Shown here: positions 7,151 through 13,375 of the stretch, piece by piece | Layout of the letters: each line of letters begins with the position of its first letter | How positions within the stretch are numbered: position 1 is the stretch's first letter | Source of the DNA: an uncultured Prevotella sp. | GTDB taxonomy: Bacteria; Bacteroidota; Bacteroidia; Bacteroidales; Bacteroidaceae | Assembly: GCA_937874345.1 (NCBI GenBank) | Contig: CALNBT010000131.1 | Location: 1 to 17,184 of the forward strand | Direction: 5' to 3' | DNA: 17,184 bases | The notes under the pieces: model-generated | Told to the model about the DNA's origin: nothing | The model's input: only the letters and a program-made list of their open reading frames with translations | Database searches by the model: none | Program-made: the position numbers and the translations under genes

Positions 7151-8992
7151 TTATTTGCGATACAAGAAGATTCGAGCAGAATTCAACACAGCCAACAATG
7201 CAATACCTGAATCAGCAAATACGGCCATCCATAGATTTGTCCAGCCCATGACACCAAGCAGCATCACCAAGCCTTTGACCCCAAGTGCCAAACTGATATT
7301 TTGGTTGACAATACGCCGAGTGTGCCTTCCAATAGCGATGGCTTCGGTTACTTTAGATGGCTGATCGGTTTGAATAATCACATCAGCTGTCTCTATTGCC
7401 ATGTCAGAGCCCAAACCTCCCATGGCGATCCCCACATTACTTTTGGCCAAAACGGGAGCATCATTGATGCCATCGCCAACAAATGCCACACGAAGTCCAC
7501 GCTTCTGAGCCTTTTCTATGTACTCCAGTTTGCCTTCAGGCAACAAATCGCCATAAGCATGGCGAACACCAAGTTGCGAGGCGACCTTCGAAACGAGCTC
7601 CTGACGGTCACCTGACAGTATTTCTGCACGTACCGGCAACGATGAGATGGCTTGTTTTGCATCATCTTTCAACGCATCAGCAAGCGTAAAATGACCCACA
7701 TAACGACCATATTTGGCTACGGCAACAACGGTTTCAGGAATATTTTTCAACGCATCAGAAAAGAAAACATGTTCATTTTCCAACAGTTTCAAGTTACCAA
7801 TCAACCATTCGTCGGTCTGTAATCCATACCCTGCAATTTCCTTGGCAGGCAATAACGTATCGGTAAGACAATATTTTGAGATCGCCTTTGCCAAAGGATG
7901 ATTACTTGATTTTTCGATAGAAGCAACCGTTTTGATGGTTTCTTCATCCAAGCCTTCGACACTTTGTACAGCAAATTCTCCTGTTGTCAAGGTTCCGGTT
8001 TTATCAAACATCACCAAATCTATTTCAGTGATCGCATCCAAAAAGTTGCTTCCCTTAAATAAGATACCCCGTTTAGACGCAAGACCGATACCTGCAAAAT
8101 AGCCAAGAGGCACACTGATAACCAAGGCACACGGGCAGGAAATAACCAAAAAGATAAGTGACCGACGGAACCATTCACTGAAAATATACACATAGTCGGG
8201 CTTCAGCAGAGAAAAAAGATAGGGAAAAAGAACCGTAAAGACGGCTAGGATAATAACGATAGGAGTATAGATATGGGCAAAACGACGAATAAACAATTCG
8301 GTGGGAGCCTTGCGTTCTGAGGCCTCTTCAACCATCTTCAAAATGCGAGAAACCATTGACTGACTATCTGGTCGTGTCACTTTCAAACGCAAAACACCAT
8401 CAACAGCAATCATTCCAGCCATTACTTCCTGACCGGTTTCAATGATACGTGGCAACGACTCACCCGTCAGAGCAGCCGTATTCAATGCCGTTGCATTGGT
8501 AAGAAGCACGCCATCGAGTGGTACTCGCTCACCGGCCTTTACTTCGATTTCATCTCCAACACTTACATCCGCAGGGGATTTTGAGACCTCTTTTCCATCC
8601 TCAATAACCGTTGCCGAAGTGGGTTTGAATGCCAACAATTGTTGAATATTGCGTCGAGTCCTTGCAACGGAGCGGTCTTGCAAAGCTTCACCAATTCGAT
8701 AAAGCAACATCACAGCCACAGCTTCTGGATATTTGCCAATGGCAAATGCACCGATACAGGCTATTGTCATCAACATGTACTCACTAAAATAATCACGTTT
8801 GAAAGCATATTCCCATGCTTCACGCATGACATCTAAGCCAATAATCAAAAATGTCAGACCGTACCAAACAAGCAAAAGTGTTTGGTTATTGAACCACTGT
8901 AAACCAAAATTGGAACCCAAAAGTGCCACAACGAATAATACACTTGACACAATAATCTTCCACAAGCTATTTGCTTCTTCTTCATTTTCCAT
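7151..8992 (-). CDS. P1B-type heavy-metal ATPase, Zn/Cd/Pb exporter type
   Basis: ATP-driven efflux of divalent metal across the inner membrane. Start uncertain: I used the ATG at 8992 (MENEEEANSLWK, 613 residues). An in-frame ATG at 9040 and a GTG at 9055 would add 16 or 21 residues. Seen (numbering from 8992): TM helices beginning near residue 12; actuator motif TGES (176-179); the metal-site CPC (286-288) in SCPCALVISVPLG; phosphorylation site DKTGTLT with Asp330; HP motif (365-366); GDGIND (506-511); and a last TM pair with N-x-x-LALGVKG and AVFADSGIALLAVLN. The Lys and Asp there correspond to residues known to define the Zn/Cd-selective P1B-2 class (ZntA). There is no N-terminal CxxC metal-binding (HMA) domain. 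No regulator such as MerR or ArsR is adjacent. Confidence 0.93.
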   Translation of the reverse strand: MENEEEANSLWKIIVSSVLFVVALLGSNFGLQWFNNQTLLLVWYGLTFLIIGLDVMREAWEYAFKRDYFSEYMLMTIACIGAFAIGKYPEAVAVMLLYRIGEALQDRSVARTRRNIQQLLAFKPTSATVIEDGKEVSKSPADVSVGDEIEVKAGERVPLDGVLLTNATALNTAALTGESLPRIIETGQEVMAGMIAVDGVLRLKVTRPDSQSMVSRILKMVEEASERKAPTELFIRRFAHIYTPIVIILAVFTVLFPYLFSLLKPDYVYIFSEWFRRSLIFLVISCPCALVISVPLGYFAGIGLASKRGILFKGSNFLDAITEIDLVMFDKTGTLTTGEFAVQSVEGLDEETIKTVASIEKSSNHPLAKAISKYCLTDTLLPAKEIAGYGLQTDEWLIGNLKLLENEHVFFSDALKNIPETVVAVAKYGRYVGHFTLADALKDDAKQAISSLPVRAEILSGDRQELVSKVASQLGVRHAYGDLLPEGKLEYIEKAQKRGLRVAFVGDGINDAPVLAKSNVGIAMGGLGSDMAIETADVIIQTDQPSKVTEAIAIGRHTRRIVNQNISLALGVKGLVMLLGVMGWTNLWMAVFADSGIALLAVLNSARIFLYRK

Positions 8993-9072
8993 CACTATAG
9001 CGTCTTTTGCATGGGAATTTTGTATCTGACACCTGTTCATAAAGATCAGACACACTCTTTAATATTCAGAGA

Positions 9073-9080
9073 CAAAGATA
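9073..9080 (-). promoter_or_regulatory. Candidate -7 element for the metal ATPase
   Basis: TATCTTTG on the - strand is a perfect match to the Bacteroidetes -7 element TAnnTTTG. No TTTG is found at the expected -33 distance. Transcription from here would start near 9066, about 25 bases before the ATG at 9040 and about 75 before the ATG at 8992. Confidence 0.4.
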
Positions 9081-9139
9081 CAAAAAAGTCAACAAACAGA
9101 ACTACTCTAAAAGCTAACTGAAGCATAATCTTCTAACAG

Positions 9140-9374
9140 ATGATCATTTTTGTTCTATTTTTGAAAGCGATGATGAAGAAAGCCCTAATAAGGTATCGCC
9201 TGATTCAAAAGGCAATTGACCGCTCGGGACAATAAAACGATTGCCGCAGTTTGCGAATCAAGATACGGGCTGAAACGAACAAAGAACCCCGCAAAAATGT
9301 TTTCGGTCGTAAATACCCTACAAATGGGGGCGTTATTAAAATATCATTTCGATGAAATAGACGGCGAATGGTAG
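9140..9374 (+). pseudogene. Possible frameshifted small gene between the ATPase and YitT genes
   Basis: This stretch shows long open frames but no intact gene. Frame one starts at ATG 9140 (or ATG 9170), reads MMKKALIRYRLIQKAIDRSG and stops at TAA 9233-9235. A shift into the next frame stays open from about 9210 to TAG 9372-9374, reading DNKTIAAVCESRYGLKR, then KMFSVVNTLQMGALLKYHF and DEIDGEW. The joined product would be a charged, helical protein of roughly 70 residues. I do not recognise it. The opposite strand is also open over much of the same stretch, so this may equally be a non-coding repeat. An imperfect hairpin (GATT-GC-CGCA / TGCG-AATC, 9239-9259) lies within it. The end overlaps the 3' end of the YitT gene by 31 bases. 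Confidence 0.2.
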
Positions 9375-10285
9375 ATCTGTTTCAGCTTACTCGAAGAGTG
9401 TTTCTTTACCTTGAACTTGTCGAATCCCTTCCCATAAACACCCATGACAGCAGACTGTGTCACAAAAGCATAAGGGTCGATACTGTCTATCATCCGATAA
9501 AGCAGTGGAGCCTCTCGTTGTTTGGTGACGACAATCAACACTTTCAACGCATTTCCGGAATAATACCCATGGGCATCTAACAAGGTTACGCCCCGCCGAG
9601 GTGGCGTATCTGTGATGAAACGGCTGATTTCTTCATACCGTTCAGAGATGATTAAGAATTGTACAGACCTGCGACCTGAATTGACAACCTGGTCTACAAC
9701 AAAAGAAGAGGTAAAGAGCACGACATATCCGTAGATGACTTGTTCCCAATCCTTGAGTACAACATAACTCAGGGTAACAATAATCATATCGACCAACAAG
9801 ATGATTCTTCCGAGCGAGATGTCACGGTATTTGTTGATGATGGCAGCAACAATATCTGATCCACCCGTACTTCCATTGAATGAAAAACAGAAACCTACGC
9901 CCATTCCACAAAACGCTCCACCAATGATACTTGTCATAAATGGCTGATCGGTGAGGATGTCTGGATGAGGGATGTAAGCACGAATGGCAGCCACAATCAA
10001 GGTAATCATCACAACACCATAAATGGTTTTGAGACTGAACTTAAAGCCCAACACTCTCAATGCGATGGCCAATAACACCGCATTCATCGCGAAATAAGTA
10101 ATGAAAACAGGTACATGAGCACCCCAAAAGATGATAGATGACAAGCCTGCCACCCCTCCTGTTGCAATATGGTTTGGCAACAAGAAGATAACCCAACCGA
10201 TACTATAGATCATTGTTCCGATTGCGATCATCACGTAATCGAGAATTTCCCGATATACGACATTCTTTCTATTTTCAGCTACCAT
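9344..10285 (-). CDS. YitT family membrane protein (DUF161 + DUF2179)
   Basis: 313 residues. Seen: a short basic N-terminus, then about five membrane segments between residues 15 and 205 with the family motifs LPNHIATGGVAGLS and FNGSTGGSDIVAAI in its two YitT_membrane repeats. A soluble C-terminal DUF2179 domain follows (about 215-290), including RRGVTLLDAHGYYSG and the ending QSAVMGVYGKGFDK. The molecular role of YitT proteins is not established; the C-terminal domain is ferredoxin-like in solved relatives and may bind a small ligand. It lies 288 bases downstream (transcriptionally upstream) of the metal ATPase, too far apart for a confident operon, and is divergent from ruvB. Confidence 0.92.
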   Translation of the reverse strand: MVAENRKNVVYREILDYVMIAIGTMIYSIGWVIFLLPNHIATGGVAGLSSIIFWGAHVPVFITYFAMNAVLLAIALRVLGFKFSLKTIYGVVMITLIVAAIRAYIPHPDILTDQPFMTSIIGGAFCGMGVGFCFSFNGSTGGSDIVAAIINKYRDISLGRIILLVDMIIVTLSYVVLKDWEQVIYGYVVLFTSSFVVDQVVNSGRRSVQFLIISERYEEISRFITDTPPRRGVTLLDAHGYYSGNALKVLIVVTKQREAPLLYRMIDSIDPYAFVTQSAVMGVYGKGFDKFKVKKHSSSKLKQIYHSPSISSK

Positions 10286-10304
10286 CTTATAAAAAATATA
10301 ATTG

Positions 10305-10336
10305 CAAATATAGGCAAATAACCTTACAATCCCAAA
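10305..10336 (-). promoter_or_regulatory. Bacteroidetes promoter for the YitT-family gene
   Basis: On the - strand, TTTG (10336-10333) is followed after exactly 20 bases by TATATTTG (10312-10305). Both boxes match the known Bacteroidetes TTTG / TAnnTTTG promoter, and the spacing is as expected. Predicted transcription start is near 10298, about a dozen bases before the ATG at 10285. It is the best promoter match in the window. Confidence 0.6.
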
Positions 10337-10413
10337 TTCAAAACAGAGAAATGCGCAATCACAAAGTCAATGAAATTATAGTGAACGATAACCAAATTAT
10401 CGATTAAAATCAT

Positions 10414-10421
10414 TAACTTTG
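10414..10421 (+). promoter_or_regulatory. Candidate -7 element for ruvB
   Basis: TAACTTTG, followed by CAAC, is a perfect match to TAnnTTTG and to the TAACTTTGCA form commonly seen ahead of Bacteroidales genes. No clear TTTG sits at -33. It implies a ruvB leader of roughly 85 bases. Confidence 0.45.
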
Positions 10422-10511
10422 CAACAAAGGTTGTTCATTGCCGAACGACAAAAAATGATTTAAGATCATTACATGCGCTTCTTTTGCCAGGCCATTATAC
10501 AAACTTAGAAT

Positions 10512-11546
10512 ATGAATGACGATTTTGATATAAGGGAAGAACATTTATCATCTGCCGAAAAGGAATTTGAAAATGCGCTCAGACCATTAAGATTTAACGA
10601 TTTTAGTGGTCAGCCAAAGGTCGTCGAGAATTTAAAAATATTCGTCGAAGCAGCCAAATACAGAGGCGAACCGTTGGACCACACATTGCTGCACGGTCCG
10701 CCCGGATTGGGGAAAACCACGTTGAGCAACATCATCGCCAACGAACTGGGCGTGGGATTCAAGCTAACAAGCGGGCCGGTATTGGATAAACCGGGCGATT
10801 TGGCGGGTATCCTGACTTCGCTCGAGGAAAACGATGTGCTCTTTATCGACGAGATTCACAGATTGTCGCCAGTGGTTGAGGAATATCTCTATTCGGCAAT
10901 GGAAGACTATCGCATCGACATCATGATAGACAAAGGACCCTCTGCCCGCTCTATCCAGATAGACTTGAACCCGTTTACCCTGATAGGAGCAACAACCCGA
11001 GGCGGCTTACTGACGGCACCCTTGCGCGCCCGTTTCGGTATCAATATGCACTTGGAGTATTACGACCCCGAAACGCTCACCCATATCATTAAGCGTAGCG
11101 CCGGTATTCTGCGCGTGCCGATCGACGACGATGCTGCTGTCGAGATTGCACGCCGATCGAGAGGTACGCCGCGAATAGCAAACGCGCTCTTGAGACGCGT
11201 AAGAGATTTTGCCCAAGTAAAGGGTACTGGGCACATCGATACCAAGATTGCAAAGTATTCGCTGCAGGCTTTGAACATCGACCAATATGGCTTAGACGAA
11301 ATAGACAACAAGATTCTATTGACCATCATCGATAAATTTCATGGCGGACCCGTCGGTCTCAGCACCATTGCAACGGCTATTGGCGAAGATACCGGTACGG
11401 TAGAAGAGGTTTATGAGCCTTACTTGATCATGGAAGGTTTCATCAAGCGAACCCCAAGAGGACGAGTAGCTACCAGGTTGGCCTACGAGCATCTGGGCAA
11501 AAATTCATATCTCGGAAATTTCATGGAATCTGGATTGTTCGATTAA
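10512..11546 (+). CDS. ruvB: Holliday junction branch-migration ATPase RuvB
   Basis: 344 residues, normal length. RuvB forms hexameric AAA+ rings that, loaded by RuvA, drive branch migration at Holliday junctions in recombinational repair. Seen: the N-terminal LRPLRFNDFSGQ; Walker A GPPGLGKT (62-69); Walker B VLFIDEIHRL (109-118) with Asp113/Glu114; sensor 1 GATTRGG (159-165); arginine finger R174 in LRARFG; sensor 2 region RGTPRIANALLRRVRDF (218-233); and the C-terminal RuvB winged helix with QYGLDEID and GGPVGLSTIA (278-287), ending FIKRTPRGRVAT. No ruvA or ruvC is adjacent, as is usual in Bacteroidetes. A terminator lies about 100 bases after the stop. Confidence 0.98.
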   Translation: MNDDFDIREEHLSSAEKEFENALRPLRFNDFSGQPKVVENLKIFVEAAKYRGEPLDHTLLHGPPGLGKTTLSNIIANELGVGFKLTSGPVLDKPGDLAGILTSLEENDVLFIDEIHRLSPVVEEYLYSAMEDYRIDIMIDKGPSARSIQIDLNPFTLIGATTRGGLLTAPLRARFGINMHLEYYDPETLTHIIKRSAGILRVPIDDDAAVEIARRSRGTPRIANALLRRVRDFAQVKGTGHIDTKIAKYSLQALNIDQYGLDEIDNKILLTIIDKFHGGPVGLSTIATAIGEDTGTVEEVYEPYLIMEGFIKRTPRGRVATRLAYEHLGKNSYLGNFMESGLFD

Positions 11547-11643
11547 ATGCCGCTTTTTGCGTCAGAAATCTCCTTTCATTGCTTTAAAAACCAATGATGT
11601 TTATGTGTTTTCTCACCATCCGAACATCAAGATACAGCCATTT

Positions 11644-11677
11644 AAAAGCCTCAAACAGCTATCTGTGTGAGGCTTTT
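11644..11677 (+). terminator. Intrinsic terminator downstream of ruvB
   Basis: AAAAGCCTCA (11644-11653) pairs with TGAGGCTTTT (11668-11677). After one A-G mismatch the stem continues with ACAG/CTGT around a 4-base loop. The stem ends in a TTTT run and a second T-run follows at about 11684. The A-run on the left also allows activity on the other strand. Confidence 0.8.
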
Positions 11678-11804
11678 CTCATGTTTTTATCCCAAATGAT
11701 ATAAAGTTATAGCTTTCCCGAGCTTTCATTCCCGTCAATGTACCGATTCGAAAATTCCATCCATATTGATACCTGCATTGTATGAAAGGACAAACACTTA
11801 CAAT

Positions 11805-11835
11805 ACCATTGATATTGTGTCACAAAGTCAATGGT
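11805..11835. promoter_or_regulatory. 31-bp dyad, possible operator
   Basis: Perfect two-fold symmetric pattern ACCATTGA-N3-TGTG-N-CACA-N3-TCAATGGT. The inner TTGTG-N-CACAA half-sites and the spaced outer TTGA/TCAA resemble binding sites of dimeric regulators such as CRP/FNR-type proteins. It lies about 240 bases before the likely coaD start of transcription, so the regulated gene is unclear. It could also be an RNA hairpin, but no T-run follows. Confidence 0.3.
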
Positions 11836-12070
11836 TTTGGCAACCAAAGTCAAGGAAATTGATTGTCAATGTCGATGCTATTGCAAAAGTATCTCTATTA
11901 ACACTTCTTGCCAAACATTGACATGTGGGATCAAAATAGCATTCATCAGGAAAGCAAATCTGCATCCATCAAAAAGCAAACTTTCAGAACGTGAGTGGAA
12001 AAAGGAACCTAAAACCATTTATTTTTGTTTTTTACCACACTCTTTTTAAGATGATTTTCCAAATAAATCT

Positions 12071-12078
12071 TACCTTTG
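12071..12078 (+). promoter_or_regulatory. Candidate -7 element for coaD-ybeY
   Basis: TACCTTTG matches TAnnTTTG exactly and ends 19 bases before the coaD ATG, giving a very short leader. The -33 position reads TAAG rather than TTTG, so the match is partial. Confidence 0.42.
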
Positions 12079-12097
12079 TACAAATCAATTCAAGCAT

Positions 12098-12550
12098 ATG
12101 AGAACAGGCATATTTGTAGGAAGTTTTGATCCGTTTACCATTGGTCACGATTCGATTGTACGTCGGGCATTGACACTTTTCGACAAAATCGTGATTGGTA
12201 TTGGCGCGAACAGCCCCAAGAAACATATGTTCAGCGCCGAAGAAAGGCTTGCTTCCATCCAAGGAATCTATGCGGATGAACCCAAAGTGAGCGTTAAAAT
12301 GTTTGATGACCTGACCGTCAGCTTTGCCAAACGCGAACAGGCCGACTTTATCATCAAGGGCATTCGTAGCGTGAAGGATTTTGAATACGAACGCGAACAG
12401 GCCGATTTCAACAGGAAACTCACAGGTATAGAGACGGTGTTGCTGTTCTCAGAGCCCCAGCTGGCCAGCGTATCATCAAGCATGGTGCGCGAGCTCATTC
12501 TATTTGGAGTAGATGTCAGCGAGTTTATACCCAAGAAACCAGAATTTTAA
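12098..12550 (+). CDS. coaD: Phosphopantetheine adenylyltransferase CoaD
   Basis: 150 residues. Catalyses ATP + 4'-phosphopantetheine to dephospho-CoA + PPi, the penultimate step of CoA synthesis. Seen: the nucleotidyltransferase signature GSFDPFTIGH (8-17), where T14-x-G-H17 is the active-site T/HxGH; a substrate-binding Lys in NSPKKHMFS (38-46); the KGIRS loop with Arg90; and the family-typical VSSSMVREL (125-133) near the C-terminus. The length is slightly short of the usual 155-165 but all motifs are present. It is followed after 33 bases by ybeY on the same strand and they probably share a transcript ending at the 13014 terminator. Confidence 0.96.
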   Translation: MRTGIFVGSFDPFTIGHDSIVRRALTLFDKIVIGIGANSPKKHMFSAEERLASIQGIYADEPKVSVKMFDDLTVSFAKREQADFIIKGIRSVKDFEYEREQADFNRKLTGIETVLLFSEPQLASVSSSMVRELILFGVDVSEFIPKKPEF

Positions 12551-12583
12551 TTTAAACGCTTTCATCGATATTCTCGACAAATT

Positions 12584-13009
12584 ATGATTACATACAACAC
12601 CGAAGGCGTGAAAATGCCTAAGATAAAAAAACGCGAAGTAACAACATGGATTAAGTCTGTAGCTGCCAGCTACGGACGAAAAGTGGGAGAAGTGGGCTAT
12701 ATGTTCGTGAACGACGAAAAAATTCTAGCAGTAAACAACGAGTTCTTAGGACACGATTATTATACGGATATCATTACTTTCGACGACGACGAAGGCGACA
12801 TTCTCAACGGGGATATCGTCATTAGCCTGGACACAGTTCGTACAAATGCTGAGCAATTTGGCAAAAGCTATGATGAAGAACTATACCGCGTCATTATCCA
12901 CGGCATCCTCCATCTATGCGGAATCAATGACAAAGCACCGGGAGAACGCGAACAAATGGAGGCAGCAGAAAATAAAGCACTGCAATTGAGGACTGCTAAA
13001 GCAGAATAA
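12584..13009 (+). CDS. ybeY: Endoribonuclease YbeY (rRNA maturation factor), variant metal motif
   Basis: 141 residues. YbeY is a metal-dependent RNase involved in 16S rRNA 3'-end maturation and ribosome quality control. Seen: the N-terminal half with VGYMFVNDEKILAVNNEFLGHDYYTDIITF (37-66), then GDIVISLDTV (76-85) and the metal site HGILHLCGIND (106-116). In the standard H-x3-H-x5-H motif the third position (residue 116) is His; here it is Asp, while His106 and His110 are kept. I recall the same substitution in other Bacteroidetes YbeY proteins, so it is probably a lineage feature rather than decay; the rest of the fold is intact. Second gene of the coaD-ybeY pair. Confidence 0.94.
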   Translation: MITYNTEGVKMPKIKKREVTTWIKSVAASYGRKVGEVGYMFVNDEKILAVNNEFLGHDYYTDIITFDDDEGDILNGDIVISLDTVRTNAEQFGKSYDEELYRVIIHGILHLCGINDKAPGEREQMEAAENKALQLRTAKAE

Positions 13010-13013
13010 AAAG

Positions 13014-13043
13014 AAGCCCAAACGGTTTTCGTTTGGGTTTTTT
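13014..13043 (+). terminator. Intrinsic terminator for coaD-ybeY
   Basis: CCCAAACG (13017-13024) pairs with CGTTTGGG (13030-13037) around a 5-base loop, followed by a run of six T (13038-13043). It begins 5 bases after the ybeY stop. Confidence 0.88.
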
Positions 13044-13274
13044 CATGGGATATTGAAACTGGGCAATCGCACCATCTGTCACGCCCTTCATCAACAATCT
13101 AACCATAGACAGACCAAAGATAGCTTTAGACGCTCAAGATATCTCACCTAAGAGGTATCCTAATAGACACAGAATCAAAGTAAGAAAAAACGCTAAATCA
13201 GAGCAATTGGAATTGAACCAACGCATCTCATGCGATGAAAGCGGCCAAAATGTAGCGTTCCAAGGCGTTTGAAA

Positions 13275-13321
13275 AAACATTAAAGCTAGATATAATGCGA
13301 TTATATCTAGCTTTAATGTTT
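13275..13321. terminator. 22-bp bidirectional hairpin terminator downstream of ctpA
   Basis: Perfect 22-bp stem (13275-13296 with 13300-13321) and a 3-base GCG loop. On the - strand the stem is followed by a run of six T, placing it about 55 bases after the ctpA stop. On the + strand T-rich sequence follows as well, so it can back up the ybeY terminator. Confidence 0.82.
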
Positions 13322-13375
13322 CTCTTTTTGCCCTTGAACGTCATGATTCCAAGAGAATGTATCAGAAGAAAATTT

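Larger units (their letters stand above)
11547..12097. other. Intergenic region between ruvB and coaD
   Basis: 551 bases with no convincing gene: the longest frame (72 codons from 11831) has a composition unlike its neighbours and no domain. It holds the ruvB terminator (11644-11677), a 31-bp dyad (11805-11835), several GTCAATG heptamers (11734, 11827, 11865, and inverted at 11916), and the coaD -7 candidate at 12071. Confidence 0.6.
13010..13375. other. Intergenic region between convergent ybeY and ctpA
   Basis: 366 bases bounded by two terminators (13014-13043 and 13275-13321). Between them I see no gene. On the - strand a segment at 13221-13207 reads TTGG-TTCAATT-CCAA like a tRNA T-arm, next to a small CGCAT-CTC-ATGCG hairpin (13222-13234), but no complete cloverleaf can be built. 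Confidence 0.6.

Noticed and set aside
10360..11833. CACAAAGTCAATG 13-mer shared by two gaps as a regulon motif
   Set aside because: Several exact 13-mer repeats are expected by chance in a window this size; kept only as a side note to the dyad.
11831..12049. 72-codon + strand frame in the ruvB-coaD gap
   Set aside because: Cys/Ser/Ile-rich low-quality composition, no domain, no promoter or terminator arrangement of its own; it starts inside the dyad.
13195..13270. Complete tRNA gene on the - strand
   Set aside because: A T-arm-like element exists, but no 7-bp acceptor stem, D-arm or properly spaced anticodon arm can be drawn.
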